A stretch of 64,000 nucleotides of DNA from Phytophthora hibernalis (lineage: Eukaryota > Oomycota > Peronosporomycetes > Peronosporales > Peronosporaceae), in contig JAAKBF010000300.1 of NCBI GenBank assembly GCA_012656075.1, positions 205,130 to 269,129 of the forward strand, given 5' to 3'. The notes below the pieces were generated by a model. The model did no database searches. It saw only the letters and a program-made list of their open reading frames with translations, and was not told the origin of the DNA. Positions 11,016 to 21,030 of the stretch are shown one piece after another; the first letter of the stretch is position 1; each line of letters begins with the position of its first letter. The position numbers were made by a program, and so were the translations under genes.

Positions 11016-11067
11016 TGTACAGCACATTTCAACCACTACCAGCACCACTACCATCGCCACACCGACT

Positions 11068-11760
11068 ATGATGTTTTTCCACCGCCTTCGCCACTCTCGC
11101 GATCTTCGCGGCCACCGCCAACGGCGCCACCATGCTACGCCAAGAAGAGGAAGGCAGCAGTAGCTGCACTCTCGCCGGCACATACAAGTCCGGCACCGAA
11201 CATCTCGTCCTGCAGCTCCGTCACCATCGGGTCGCTATCCGTACCGGCTGGCGTCACGTTGGACCTGAGCAAGGCCAAGAGCGGCGCCATCAACGAATGC
11301 ACGGGCACCACCACATTCGGTACACAGACGTGGGAAGGAGCTGCTGGGCGGAAGCGATCTCACCGTCAAGGGTCCCGGTACGCTGGACGGCCAAGGCTCC
11401 TGGTACTGGAAGCAGGGCACGTCCATCAGTCGCCCTGTCTTCTTCTGCCTGCATGGCGTCACGAGATCCACGCTGTCGGGCTTCACCCTCTAAAACTCGC
11501 CTTTCCGTACTTTTAGCATCCTCAACTTTCAGAAGACCACCATCAGCGGCGTCACACTCGATTCCAGCGCCGGTGACGGCACGGCCAAGAACACAGACGG
11601 GTTTGACCTGACAAAGAATGACGGAGTCACCATTACGGGCAACAAGATTTACAATCAGGATGACTGCCTCGCAATGCATTTTCCAGCACCAACACCGTCC
11701 TCAGTGACAACTACTGCAGCGCCGATCAACAGACGGCCGGACCTCCTGGAAGGCTCGGTT
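11068..11760 (+). pseudogene. Polygalacturonase (GH28) pseudogene, frameshifted and truncated
   Basis: This is the second GH28 copy. After an early shift in a T run (MMFF then FSTAFATLAIFAATANGAT) it follows the family: MLRQEEEGSSSCTLAGTYKS, SVTIGSLSVPAGVTLDLSKA, TLDGQGSWYWKQG, RPVFF. An in-frame TAA falls in the block that should read SGFTLQNSPFRTFSI (near 11,492). The catalytic blocks KNTDGFDLTKND and IYNQDDCLAM are still present near 11,590-11,680. Sequence similarity fades after NYCSAD near 11,735, before the GHG and RIK blocks. At least three frame changes are needed to follow it. No intron is present at TTFGTQTWEG, unlike the intact copy. It is not functional. Confidence 0.87.
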
Positions 11761-11774
11761 GGGTATCGAGAGTG

Positions 11775-12432
11775 ACGAATAGAACTGCCTACGCGGATTA
11801 TGCAGTCCGCAGTGTCAGACAAGGATGACTACTGCATTAAAATTTGTAAATGTGTATGTGATGTGATGTGAACGATTTCGAAATGGAATTGAATTAATGG
11901 AGAGCAGGTGTCCGACTTGGCGGTCTTGGTTGACCTTGCCTCGACCGCAGAGATTTAATCCTCTGTGTGGTGCTTCCTCGTTTCTTCGCCTGGTCTTCAA
12001 GCTGCCTCCACCCCGTCCGAAGCTCGTTGTCCATTATTGGGGCAGCTCGTAAGCTCAAGTGATGAGCATGTTTTCGTTTGCCAAGAGATCGACAATCTCG
12101 GCTTATCGGGTTATCGAGAACCAGGTGCGAGTAACATCGAGGGGCTTGGATATGATGAGTGTGAGTCGAATGGGCCCTGTAGGAGAATTGCCAGATCACA
12201 CCTGTTCGAGTTTGCAGCTTGGTGTAGAGTTCTCTCGATCGTGATCATTATAAAAGTAAAAAATGAACGCGTCAAATTTGAGCCTTCAATTGCACGAACA
12301 CAAGCTCGAGGACATTTCGCAGTCACAAACGTCCATCTCTGGGAAAATGCAGATTGCAGCTTCATCACCGTCTTGGCCACTTTACTGCCCCCACCCATGC
12401 CGATTTGTGCTGTCCGATGTACATGACGCCTG
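11775..12432. other. Unassigned region between polygalacturonase relics
   Basis: Frames of up to 153 codons are open on the plus strand (11965-12426), and antisense frames of similar length overlap them. No domain, promoter or repeat is recognised. It may include the missing 3' part of the preceding relic, but I see no GH28 motif in it. Confidence 0.4.
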
Positions 12433-12783
12433 TTACCGGATATTCTTTGTTAAGGGATACACCCCACCGGAGGAGATACTACCCCGCTCCGTTTATGTAC
12501 ACCAAGTCGACCGTGACTCATACTCTTCTCCAAATTCTTCGTCTACCTCAGCTTCTTCAACTTCTACATGTACAAACGATGGATATATTTCTTCTCCCAT
12601 CTTCACTCCCCCTAGAGTCAAGCGGGGCAACCGACTGGTGGTGCACGCCCCATTGGAGAAGTGAAAAATACTGATGTATCCCTTAACAAAGAAAGCAGTG
12701 TAGTGATTTGCTGACCTGTGATTGGCTAACCTGAGCCTGTATCCCATACGCGGGTGTATCCCATAACAAAGAATATCCGGTAA
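12433..12783. mobile_element. MITE-like element with 32-bp terminal inverted repeats
   Basis: The left end 12433-12464 and right end 12752-12783 are reverse complements over 32 bp with one mismatch; they begin ttaccggatattctttgtta. A third partial copy of the same word (gtatcccttaacaaagaa) lies inside at 12675-12692. The 351-bp element has no transposase, so it would be a non-autonomous DNA transposon. A target-site duplication is not clear from the flanks. Confidence 0.75.
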
Positions 12784-13087
12784 TGTGTGGACTCATCGGT
12801 GCAGAGCATCGTGAATGAATGGCATCAACATTTGTGTCCACCTAACAAGGCGACGACAGCTTGTTGAGACGGTAACCAGTACCATTCTCAGCTCTCTTTT
12901 CGGTCTGTCACCGACGCTAGGCACCACAAGCTTAATGCGATTTGCTGTACGCCATGCGGTAACAAGGCGAGTGGCGTTGGCGCGAGTGGTTCCTCCCACT
13001 CGACCACTGCAACGTGAGACGGTGTACGCGTTATGCCTCTTGTAGGACACCTGGCAGCCTAACTACTCGAACGGCTCATTTGTGGAA
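12784..13087. other. Upstream region of the 13-kb polygalacturonase relic
   Basis: No gene is recognised. The word atgcgatttgctgtacgcca at 12935 (continuing to 12959) closely resembles atgcgatttgttcatgccat at 14912 upstream of the intact polygalacturonase. This suggests the promoter region was duplicated together with the gene. Confidence 0.45.
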
Positions 13088-13107
13088 TCATTCCCCCATT
13101 TGCTTCC
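13088..13107 (+). promoter_or_regulatory. Oomycete Inr/FPR core promoter of the 13-kb polygalacturonase relic
   Basis: TCATTCCCCCATTTGCTTCC matches the oomycete initiator and flanking promoter region. It is 53 bp upstream of the ATG at 13,141, the same spacing as in the sibling copies. Confidence 0.8.
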
Positions 13108-13140
13108 AAGCGAGCAACCACGACCTCCGCACCGCTAAAC

Positions 13141-14379
13141 ATGAAGGTCATCACGCAGACTCTCCCCGTCCTCGTCCTTCTCGTAGCCGCCACCAATGGA
13201 TATGACGTGGTGACCCAGAGCGAGGCATCCCAGGAATCTCAGTCGACTCAAGTGGGTCAAGTGTATCCGGCGAGCGACGACTCCGCTTCAAACCAAGTGG
13301 ATCAGCGGGGCCCTTGCACTCTGACTGGCAAGTACACCGAGGGCACTGATGTCTCGCACTGCGGTGCTGTCGTCATCGACTCGTTGTCTGTGCCTGCGGG
13401 TGTGACTCTGGATCTGAGCAACGTCACGCATGGTGTTAACATCAAGTTCGAGGGTGTCACCACTTCAGAAGCGGCCCATCCCACAACTGTAGCAATACAT
13501 TAGACGGAAATTAGATGTGAACCCGGATGAACATCTCAAGAAGGTCGCGTAGTCGTACCTTTTGGCCAAAAGCTGAAGGGAACCAACCTTTCCGTTGGCG
13601 GCACCGGTACTCTCGACGGCCAGGGAGGGGGCCTGGTACTGGCCCCAAGGTCAGAATGTCACCAAACCTGTTTTCTTCAAACTGAACAGGGTTATCAACT
13701 CGACGCTGTCGGGTTTAACCTTGTGAACGTGCCCTACCGGACCTTTAGTATCGGTAACTCGAACTATACAACGATCACCGGTGTCACCCTCAACTCCATC
13801 GCTGGCAACGGTGTCGCCAAGAACACCGACGGATTTGATCTCAGCAAGAATGACCACTTCACAATCACGGGCAACCGGATTTACAACCAGGATGACTGTC
13901 TTGCCATGCAGTCCAGCACCAACACTGTTTTCAGCAACAACTACTGCAGCGGTGGTCACGGTATCTCCCTCGGCTCGCTTGGTGGAGAACAGCAAGACGC
14001 TTCGACTACTGTCGCTGGTCTCTTGGTAAGCGGCAACACCATCGCGAACAGCGACAATGGTATCCGAATCAAGACTATCACTGGCCTGAAGGGACTGGTT
14101 ACGGACGCCATGTATATCAACAACAAGCTCGTGAATGTCAAGAATGCGATTGTCATGCACTCGGACTACAACAAAACTAAGGGCGGATACTCGGGTACCC
14201 CTGACAGCCTGGTGAACATCACCAACGTCAAGATCGAGAATCTGTCGGGGTCTGCTACAAACCTTTACGATATTGTGGCAAACCCAGACGTCGTGTCGAA
14301 CTGGCTGTTCTCCAATATCGCAGTGAACGCCACGAACAATGGTCAGTGCAAGGGCGAACCGAGCTCTGTGCAGTGCTAA
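13141..14379 (+). pseudogene. Polygalacturonase (GH28), recently broken copy
   Basis: This is the third GH28 copy and the closest relative of the intact gene. It starts MKVITQTLPVLVLLVAATNG, a good secretion signal, then a Gln/Ser/Val-rich linker and the block CTLTGKYTEGTDVSHCGAVV. The frame ends at a TAG at 13,501 in a stretch that does not look like an intron. Near 13,622 a GGGG-type insertion disrupts GQGAWYWPQGQNV, and near 13,718 one base is missing in SGFNLVNVPYRTF. From 13,723 to 14,379 the frame is open and keeps every catalytic block: KNTDGFDLSKND, NQDDCLAM, CSGGHGISLGS, GIRIKTI, ending in SSVQC. The well-preserved second half suggests recent inactivation. A corrected assembly could change this verdict only if all three lesions vanish. 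Confidence 0.85.
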
Positions 14380-14993
14380 AAGCAATTTAGATTCAGGTTG
14401 TGAACTCTTTGAGTAGCGTGTAATGAATAACAAAAATATAGATGTGTTAATGGTTGTAGTATTACTGTAGCATTACAAATGCAATCATACCGGAGGTCGG
14501 ACAATAAGTACTACTGATACAATTGTACTACAGTCAATTATAATTGCTTTTAGAAAGTACTACAGTATCGCAGTAATTGAATTAAAGAATTATATTCTCA
14601 ATAAATATATTTTCAAGATGGATCTCCAATAAAAATATTGCAATATCTCACCCCATAATAATATCATAATTGGATTTGTATTACTTCGTATTAATACATG
14701 TATTAATTATGTTTGCCGCCATCAAAAACCTAGTCAGTGGCTACGTAGCGAGATCGTGTTAATTGCTGTGTAGGGTTCCGGTATCAATGTACTGTACATG
14801 TAAGTTTACCGTTATTTGCAGTGCGAGTTGCACGGCTCTCATTGATCATGTTGTCGCCCTCATGTAAGGACGCAATCGGACGTATTGGACGGTTCCAGGT
14901 CCACAACTTCGATGCGATTTGTTCATGCCATGCGGGCGAGGAAACAAGTCTACGATGGGCCGGGCGTTAAACCACCGCCACCTCTACTCAACC
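14380..14993. other. AT-rich spacer and promoter region of the intact polygalacturonase
   Basis: From 14,380 to about 14,740 the DNA is strongly AT-rich with short repeats of agtactac, and no frame is coding. From about 14,820 the base composition returns to normal. The conserved upstream word atgcgatttgttcatgccat begins at 14912, 82 bp before the core promoter. Confidence 0.55.
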
Positions 14994-15012
14994 TCCATTC
15001 TCCAATTTGCGG
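14994..15012 (+). promoter_or_regulatory. Oomycete Inr/FPR core promoter of the intact polygalacturonase
   Basis: TCCATTCTCCAATTTGCGG fits the oomycete initiator plus flanking promoter region, with C for A at one position of TCATT. It lies 51 bp upstream of the ATG at 15,045, the spacing seen in all four polygalacturonase copies. Confidence 0.78.
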
Positions 15013-15044
15013 TCGGCATATTATAGCAGACTCAGCCTCCAACC

Positions 15045-16324
15045 ATGAAACTCTTCGCGTCTGTTCTCCCTGCTCTTGCCCTGCTCGCTACTATTGCGAC
15101 CGGATCCGATGTGGTGACTCAGAGTCAAGTGACGCAGGAATCTCAGGCAAGTCCGGTGACCCAGGTGTCTGCTGCGATTCAAGTGGACCAAGTGGTCCAG
15201 GTATCCGCCGCGATTCAGGTGGACCAATTGGACCAGGTGTCCCCCGCGAGTCAGGTGGACCAAGAAGACCAAAACGACATTTGTATCCTCTCCGGTGACT
15301 ACACGCAAGGCACCAACGTCTCGCAATGCGGGACAATTATCATCGATTCACTGTATGTGCCTGCCGGCGTCATGCTTGACCTGACAAACGTCACCGACGG
15401 TGCCAACATCAAATTCCAAGGCACCACCACCTTCGGTCAAATGGTAAGTACAGTCGTTATTTCTGGGCCATTTCGCTTCTGACGAATTTGTTTTAGAAAT
15501 GGGAGGGCCCTCTTGTGAAGCTCAAGGGGAGCAACCTCACTGTTACTGGTCCCGGTACGCTGGACGGCCAGGGCGCGTGGTACTGGCCGCAAGGGCAGAA
15601 TATCACTCGTCCAGTGTTCTTCCGCCTGTCCAAAGTCGCCAACTCAACGCTGTCGGGCTTCACTATCCAGAACATGCCGTATCGCACCTTCAGCATCCTC
15701 AACACCAACTACACGACCATCTCGGGACTCACCCTCAATTCGAGCGCTGGTAACGGGCTTGCCAAGAACACAGACGGCTTTGACTTGAGCAGAAACAACC
15801 ACGTGACCATTACAGGCAACCGGATCTTCAACCAGGATGACTGCCTCGCCATGCAGTCCAGCAACAATACGGTCTTCAGCTACAACTACTGTAGCGGTAC
15901 CCACGGAATCTCCATCGGCTCGCTGGGTGGCCCTGCGCAGAACGAAAACACTACCGTCGCTGGTCTCCTGGTGAAGGGCAATACCATTGTCAACAGCACC
16001 AATGGCCTCCGCATCAAGACCATCATCGGGCTGAAAGGAATGGTCACCAATGTCTCGTACGTGGACAACCAACTGTCGAACGTCACGCACGCCATCGTCA
16101 TGCACTCGGACTACAACAAAACTAAGGGAGGATACTCGGGCTTGCCCACCAGTCTCGTGAACATCACCAACATCAAGATCGACAATCTCTCAGGTTCGGC
16201 TACGAACCTCTACGACATTTTTGCGAACCCGGACGTGGTGTCGAACTGGTTCTTTACCAACATCGCAGTGAACGCCACGAACATCGGCCAATGCAATGGT
16301 GGTCCAAGCAATGTGCAGTGCTAA
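15045..16324 (+). CDS. Secreted endo-polygalacturonase, GH28 (one intron)
   Basis: A pectin-degrading enzyme that hydrolyses alpha-1,4 bonds between galacturonic acid residues of plant cell walls; it is secreted. Exon 1 is 15,045-15,443. A 53-bp intron, 15,444-15,496, starts GTAAGT and ends TTTTAG, phase 0. Exon 2 is 15,497-16,324. The product is 408 residues, normal for GH28. Residues 1-20 are a signal peptide (MKLFASVLPALALLATIATG). Residues 40-75 are three 12-residue Gln/Val/Asp repeats. The right-handed beta-helix domain follows. All active-site blocks are present: KNTDGFDLS (Asp), NQDDCLAM (two Asp), SGTHGISIGS (His; the usual GGHG is GTHG) and LRIKTI (Arg-Ile-Lys). Many N-x-S/T sites suggest glycosylation. 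The only intact one of four copies here. It converges with the MNS1-like gene, the stop codons lying 90 bp apart. Confidence 0.95.
15162..15269 (+). repeat. Three 36-bp repeats in the polygalacturonase linker
   Basis: Three in-frame 36-bp units encode QVSAAIQVDQVV, QVSAAIQVDQLD and QVSPASQVDQED (residues 40-75), between the signal peptide and the catalytic domain. The broken 13-kb copy has a similar but shorter Gln/Val/Ser-rich linker without clear repeats. Confidence 0.9.
15444..15496 (+). other. Spliceosomal intron of the polygalacturonase gene
   Basis: The donor GTAAGT at 15,444 and acceptor TTTTAG ending at 15,496 bound a 53-bp phase-0 intron. Removing it joins TTTFGQM to KWEGPLVKL, matching the continuous TTTFGTQKW of the intronless relics at 4.3 and 11.3 kb. 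Without splicing the frame stops at 15,482. Confidence 0.88.
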
Positions 16325-16414
16325 CAAGTTCATCCAAAGAGCTGTCTACACTGTACCAACGAAACAATACACACTTGCACGAATAAAGGTTTGCATGTGA
16401 TTAGAGTCAATGAA

Positions 16415-17866
16415 TCAACGGAAGATGCCGCCACCGGAAGACGACGACGATGACGGACGCAATGCTCGAGGCAGGTATCCTTGTAACACTTCGGCGTGCT
16501 CGCGCAGTAGTCTCTGCTTGGCGGCCTCCACGACCTGGCGTCTGTAGTTCTCGTCCTGCTCCTGGCGTTCCCTCTCGCGACGTTCGCGTTGCAACTCGGC
16601 GTACACCATTTCTTGCTTGAGCGCGCGGTGTCGCGCGATCTCGTCCACGAACTGCTCGCGCTGCTTTCGTCGGAAAGCTGCCAGCTCCATTTCGCGGCGT
16701 TCCTCGGAGCGGAACCTCTCCTTGAGCATCTCGTTGAAGGCATCCTCGTCGGCGCGCTGGCGCGCCAGCAGTTCCTGTTTGAGCTGCATCTGCATCTCGT
16801 TGCTGCGCATCATTTCGTCCTTGGCGACCAATTTGGCCGCAACCTTCTCCTCTTCCTGAGCGCGCTTCTTCTGCAGCAGTTCTTCCTCCCAAAGCTCGTC
16901 GCGTAGTCGCTCGATTTCTTCGTCTTCGCGCATCTTGGCCTGGATTTCGGCCTCCACCGCGCGAAACATGGCGTCTTCCTGCGCCTTCTTGACGTCTGAC
17001 GCCGCTTTGGTGTCGGCTTCACGCACCTCCACGCGGCGTCGGTACTCCGCGATCGCTTCGTCTTCACGCCGAGCAGCTTCAACCTGTTGCTGTTTCATGA
17101 TATTGCGCTCCAAGTGAACCTGCTCGATCATCTCTCGTGTTTGTTCACGAGACGTTTGTCGTCGTGCAAGCTCAGCGGCATCTTCCTCTTCCACCTGCTG
17201 CATAAGCTGCTCGATCTTGGCTCGCTCGAAGTCCGCCTCCATCTGCGCCTCACGACGTAGCTCGTGGCGCTGCATCATCTGCGACTGAAGCACCTGCTTG
17301 CCGTGTTCAGCTTCACCGCGCTTTCTCAACTCGAGATTCTGCATCTCAATGAGTGCGCGCTGTCGGTCGTACTCCATTTGCTGCTCGATCGCCACCTCCC
17401 GTTGTCGGTCAAGAGCTGTGAGTGTTTCACGCTCGAGTTGCTGCGTCGCGCGCTCCTTGTTCATGTAGGCCGTTTTCAAGAACACTTCAAGTTCACGCAG
17501 CTCCTCGCTCGCCTCGCAGATGAGCTGCACCTCGCGTTCATGCTGCTCTTGGGCCTTTTTGGTCGTCTCGAGAGCATTGGCCAGTGCCTCGTTCTGCTGC
17601 CGCTCTCGAGTCGCCCGTTGTCGTTCACTGATCTTTCGAGTCGTGGCTTCTTCCATTATCCGCTCGGCCGTGAGCTGCGCCACGTGGTTCGTGCGGCGTC
17701 GAGACGCTACATTGGCGTCCGACTGGTTCTGCTGCGCCTGCAACTGGTTGCCCTGCGCGAACTTGGATAACGCCGAGTGGTCCGCCTCTTGTCGTCGACG
17801 TCCGAGCTGGATCTTGTCGACGTTGTGCGATGTCATGCGCGTGTTCACCGGGTACGGGAACGCCAT
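16415..17866 (-). CDS. MNS1: MNS1-like flagellar microtubule inner protein (TPH domain)
   Basis: A 483-residue, highly charged protein that is almost entirely alpha-helical coiled coil (long runs of Glu, Arg, Gln and Ala with no Pro). It matches the trichohyalin/plectin-homology family, and specifically meiosis-specific nuclear structural protein 1. The block ELRELEVFLKTAYMNKERA (residues about 120-140) and the C-terminal signature HAEVLQGYLPRAL are characteristic, and the length is close to animal MNS1 (about 495). In animals and protists MNS1 sits inside axonemal doublet microtubules, so here it would serve the zoospore flagella. It is intronless and starts MAFPYPVN. The tail is Ser/Gly-rich. 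Its 3' end faces the intact polygalacturonase; upstream, 851 bp separate it from the end of the giant receptor gene on the same strand. A CCAAT word (gaccaattgg) lies about 120 bp upstream. A related coiled-coil TPH protein is the alternative. Confidence 0.85.
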   Translation of the reverse strand: MAFPYPVNTRMTSHNVDKIQLGRRRQEADHSALSKFAQGNQLQAQQNQSDANVASRRRTNHVAQLTAERIMEEATTRKISERQRATRERQQNEALANALETTKKAQEQHEREVQLICEASEELRELEVFLKTAYMNKERATQQLERETLTALDRQREVAIEQQMEYDRQRALIEMQNLELRKRGEAEHGKQVLQSQMMQRHELRREAQMEADFERAKIEQLMQQVEEEDAAELARRQTSREQTREMIEQVHLERNIMKQQQVEAARREDEAIAEYRRRVEVREADTKAASDVKKAQEDAMFRAVEAEIQAKMREDEEIERLRDELWEEELLQKKRAQEEEKVAAKLVAKDEMMRSNEMQMQLKQELLARQRADEDAFNEMLKERFRSEERREMELAAFRRKQREQFVDEIARHRALKQEMVYAELQRERRERERQEQDENYRRQVVEAAKQRLLREHAEVLQGYLPRALRPSSSSSSGGGIFR

Positions 17867-18717
17867 GACACAAGAAGGGATAGGATAGATAAATGCAATC
17901 TCGAGCTGTTCGAGTCGTGGGTTTCAACGCTAATGCTGGAGCAAGCGGCCTCCACGTAGCGGGGTTACACAAAGAGCTGGTCGCCCAATTGGTCCTGGTT
18001 AATACCTACTACGTGAGACTCGAGAGTTTGGGAGGGCTCACATACTAACCTTGAAGTGGACTTAGGCGCGATTTTCGAGGAGTGCGCTGTGTTGGTGTTA
18101 TCCGGCTACCCTGTGACGCAGCTCAGAAGGACGAGGTGATGGTGAATGGTTCAACACCGCTGCCATTTCCGTTAGTATGGCTCTGCGTGTGTGTACCGTG
18201 GTGAATCCGGTAACTATGGTGAAAGCTGTACGATGTTAGCATGCACTGTATGGATTTTGTTTGTTCTGTGCCGCTTCTCGTGTAACGTTATTAATATATC
18301 GACTTCATCACTGCCGCATCGTATTACCGCATCGTTGATATCATTATTCCCACATTTATCATAAAGCGCACCTATTGTTAGCCAATCAAATCTCTTATTT
18401 AATCAGCAAGCATAAGATAAACTATATTTAACAAAGCCATTATAACCACAGCCCTTGTGTAGATCAGGTAGGACTTATGATTTCGGCGATACGGTACTGC
18501 CAGTCTTGGTGTTTGCCTCTGGTTTTGTTGCCAATTCATATGACAGTGATACCAAACTTCACATCGTAGTCAGGGCTGTCACTTGCAGCAAAGTCCGCAC
18601 AGTACGTCACACATCAACGACCCTACGCACCAGCAGAGCAAGTTGCTTGTTGTGTTCCATGAAATATGTACAATGCATTAATATGTATCACCATGCAAGT
18701 AAACTTTCGCCTCCCGT
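17867..18717. other. Intergenic region between the giant receptor gene and the MNS1-like gene
   Basis: No gene is recognised. It should hold the 3' end of the giant gene and the promoter of MNS1 (both minus strand). I saw no clear initiator word of the type found at the polygalacturonase genes. The part from about 18,240 to 18,450 is AT-rich. Confidence 0.55.
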
Positions 18718-21030
18718 CTAATTCGGTTTGGGCTTCGGTGGGCCCTTGCTGCGTTTTGACGGAGCTGGCTTGGACTCTGCTTCCGCAGCTGCGAGTTCTT
18801 CTTCCAGCGTGAAGCGCGTGACGGGCGCTAATGCAACGGATTGCGCTGTGTACGGTGATGGTAGTACTGCCGCTGTTGCTGTTGCGACTTCGTCTTCTCG
18901 AGGAGACGGCACGACTCGAGCTGTGGGGCCAGGAGGACCTCCGTGCTCTGACATCATCTTGCGTCGGATGGGCGAAATGGCCGCGCTGTCCGTCACCTCT
19001 TCGTCTGTAGGCGGCGAAAACAATGGGCCAACGGGTCGACCTCGCGGCGGCGACAACTGCGGCTTCACCTGCGATCGGTTGGTTGGCGACACGGCCACGG
19101 ATTGCGACCGAGCAGTCGGTGACACGGTAGACGCGTCCGGGGCGCGAGGACCTCGTCGAGCGAGCACCTTCTCACGCATCTTAGCGACCTTCAAGGCTTC
19201 GTCCGAGGTCTGCACACTGCCTGGTAGCGCACTAGCCAGGAGACTTTTCTCGACGGAGACCGCCTTGGCGCCTCCTCTACGATATCGATGACCGTGGTGG
19301 AGACGGTAGCAGGACCCTTCTTCTTCTTCTTGTCCGGACTGATCTTGCTTGGAGGCCCTCGAATGGACTTCTTGTTCAGCTTTGGGGCTACGATACCACC
19401 GGCCGGCGCAAACGCGCTCATTGAATGCTGCACCGACTGCTGTGCACGCTGCAAAGCGCACTCGGTAGCAAGGTGCGCCTCCATATCTGCCGCATGCCTC
19501 TCCACGCCGCATTGCGAGCACGTCGTCATCCGCCACAGACATTCGTGTCGCTCGTGGGCCTCGCGAAGGGCAGCTCGCAATCGCACATTGCAGCCAGGCA
19601 CACGACAGGACACTAACAGCGGCGCTGGGGTGTCGCTCTCGACAACGGCGCTGCAGCTGTGGGCGGATCCGGTCATCACCAGCTTGCCGCACGCACACAA
19701 CGAAAGCTGCGACTTCCGCCGCTGCACACACTCACTCGCGACATGCTCGTCCATATCCACTGCCGGACGCTCCGCTGAGCAACGAGGACACACCACAACG
19801 CGGTAGTCGCAGTCGGTCCGCTCGTGGGTTTCTCGCTGCGGCTCCGTCATCCGTGCAGCGCACCCAGGCATCCTGCAAGCCACGAGATTGGGCGGGCCGC
19901 TTGATCCTGACATCGGCTGCACACTCGCGGCGGTTATTGGCCCCCTTCGACTGCACTCGTTGAGCTGGTGCGCCTCCATGGACTCGCGCATCACCATTTT
20001 TCCGCATACGCACAGCGAGAGCATCGATTGCCGCCGCTGCGTGCATTCGTGCGTGTCCATCTCGCCTGCGGGTCTCTTGATGCCGCAGCGCGGACATGGC
20101 ACAAGGCGGAATGCACACGCATGTCGTTCATGGGCATCACGGTCAGACACACGCAAGCGTGCGGCACACCCAGGTAGTCTACAGTGCACCACCGGGCCCC
20201 GATCTGTCGGACTCGAAGCCACCCCAGCATCTGCAGCAACGCACTCGTGCAGGCGATGCAGTTCCAGAGACGGCGTCAACACCATCTTGCCGCACACGCA
20301 CATGACCAGTCGGCAGTGGCTTCGTTCGTGCGCGTCGCGGCCGCGCGCTTGCATGGAAATCCCACAGCCCGCGCGACACACTACAGCGCGTAGTGAGCAG
20401 CGCGCCGCCTGGTGCTCCGCCCACTCCGTCTCCAGCATCTTCTTGCCACAGACACACTCGCGTGTGGGGGCGACTGCCGCCACCACCGAAGCAGGTGCAG
20501 CCGTAGCAGGCAACTCCGGATTCGACACGATGCTCGAGCGCGGCACAGGAGGTCCCTTCTTCACCGCCAACTTCGGGACCTCTACGCGCAATGGGCTCGT
20601 ACTCGCGCTAGCCTCGTTAAACACGCTGTCGCGCACACCAAGCCGCGTGATGTCGGTAAACGAGATCGAACGCTGTGGTCGCGCACTTTCCCCGTCGCTG
20701 TCGTCTCCGCTGTCATACGGCTCGATTCTGCCGACCAACTCCACAACTTCCACCACATCCTGCTCCCCATCGATAATCTTCTGAACAACTTCAGTTGTCA
20801 CGACTACCTTCTCGTCGGCCGCGGTTGCAACCGGCACTAGACGATTCGATCTCGCCCTGGCCAGTTTGCGCTCATTCCGGCGCTCTCTTTTGTCCGCGCG
20901 GTGTTTGGCAATGTAGCCCGCCATGCCACCGGCGCCTGCCGCGACTGCTGCCGCACCCAGCGCCATCGGTTCCGAGCTCAGAGCACTGAAGATGCCGGAA
21001 TTGGCCAACACTCCGCCGCGAGGATAGGCA
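18718..21030 (-). CDS. C-terminal cytoplasmic tail with tandem Cys/His zinc-finger motifs
   Basis: The tail follows the last membrane segments (ANSGIFSALSSEPMALGAAAV...) and a basic stretch (KHRADKRERRNER). An acidic Ser-rich linker leads into three tandem super-repeats of about 110 residues. Each has a C-V-C-G-K-M/K box, an E-x-H-x(4-6)-C box, a C-R-x-P-G-C box with A-H-E-R, and a C-P-R-C box ending in H-x(3-4)-E-C. The pattern resembles TRAF-type zinc fingers, which bind partner proteins. After about 19,270 the frame shifts by one base and continues as a Pro/Ser-rich end with repeated S-P-T/P-x-R-S, closing GPPKPKPN and TAG. Polycystin-1 normally carries six more membrane helices here, and they are absent. 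The zinc ligands are intact throughout, which argues the tail is under selection. Confidence 0.7.

Noticed and set aside
10620..11516. A 298-codon plus-strand gene
   Set aside because: Its second half is the polygalacturonase relic read partly out of frame, and the polygalacturonase promoter lies inside it.
13141..14379. Intact two-exon polygalacturonase gene
   Set aside because: Besides the questionable intron region, a four-base insertion near 13,622 and a missing base near 13,718 both break the frame, and neither lies at a splice site.
16589..17959. Plus-strand frames opposite the MNS1-like gene (up to 168 codons)
   Set aside because: They are Leu/Ser/Cys-rich reverse complements of a Glu/Arg-rich coiled coil, with no promoter or motif.
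19288..20840. Plus-strand Cys/His-rich frames opposite the zinc-finger tail (up to 298 codons)
   Set aside because: The apparent Cys/His content is the mirror of the minus-strand tail. Spacing does not form zinc-binding pairs, while the minus strand does.
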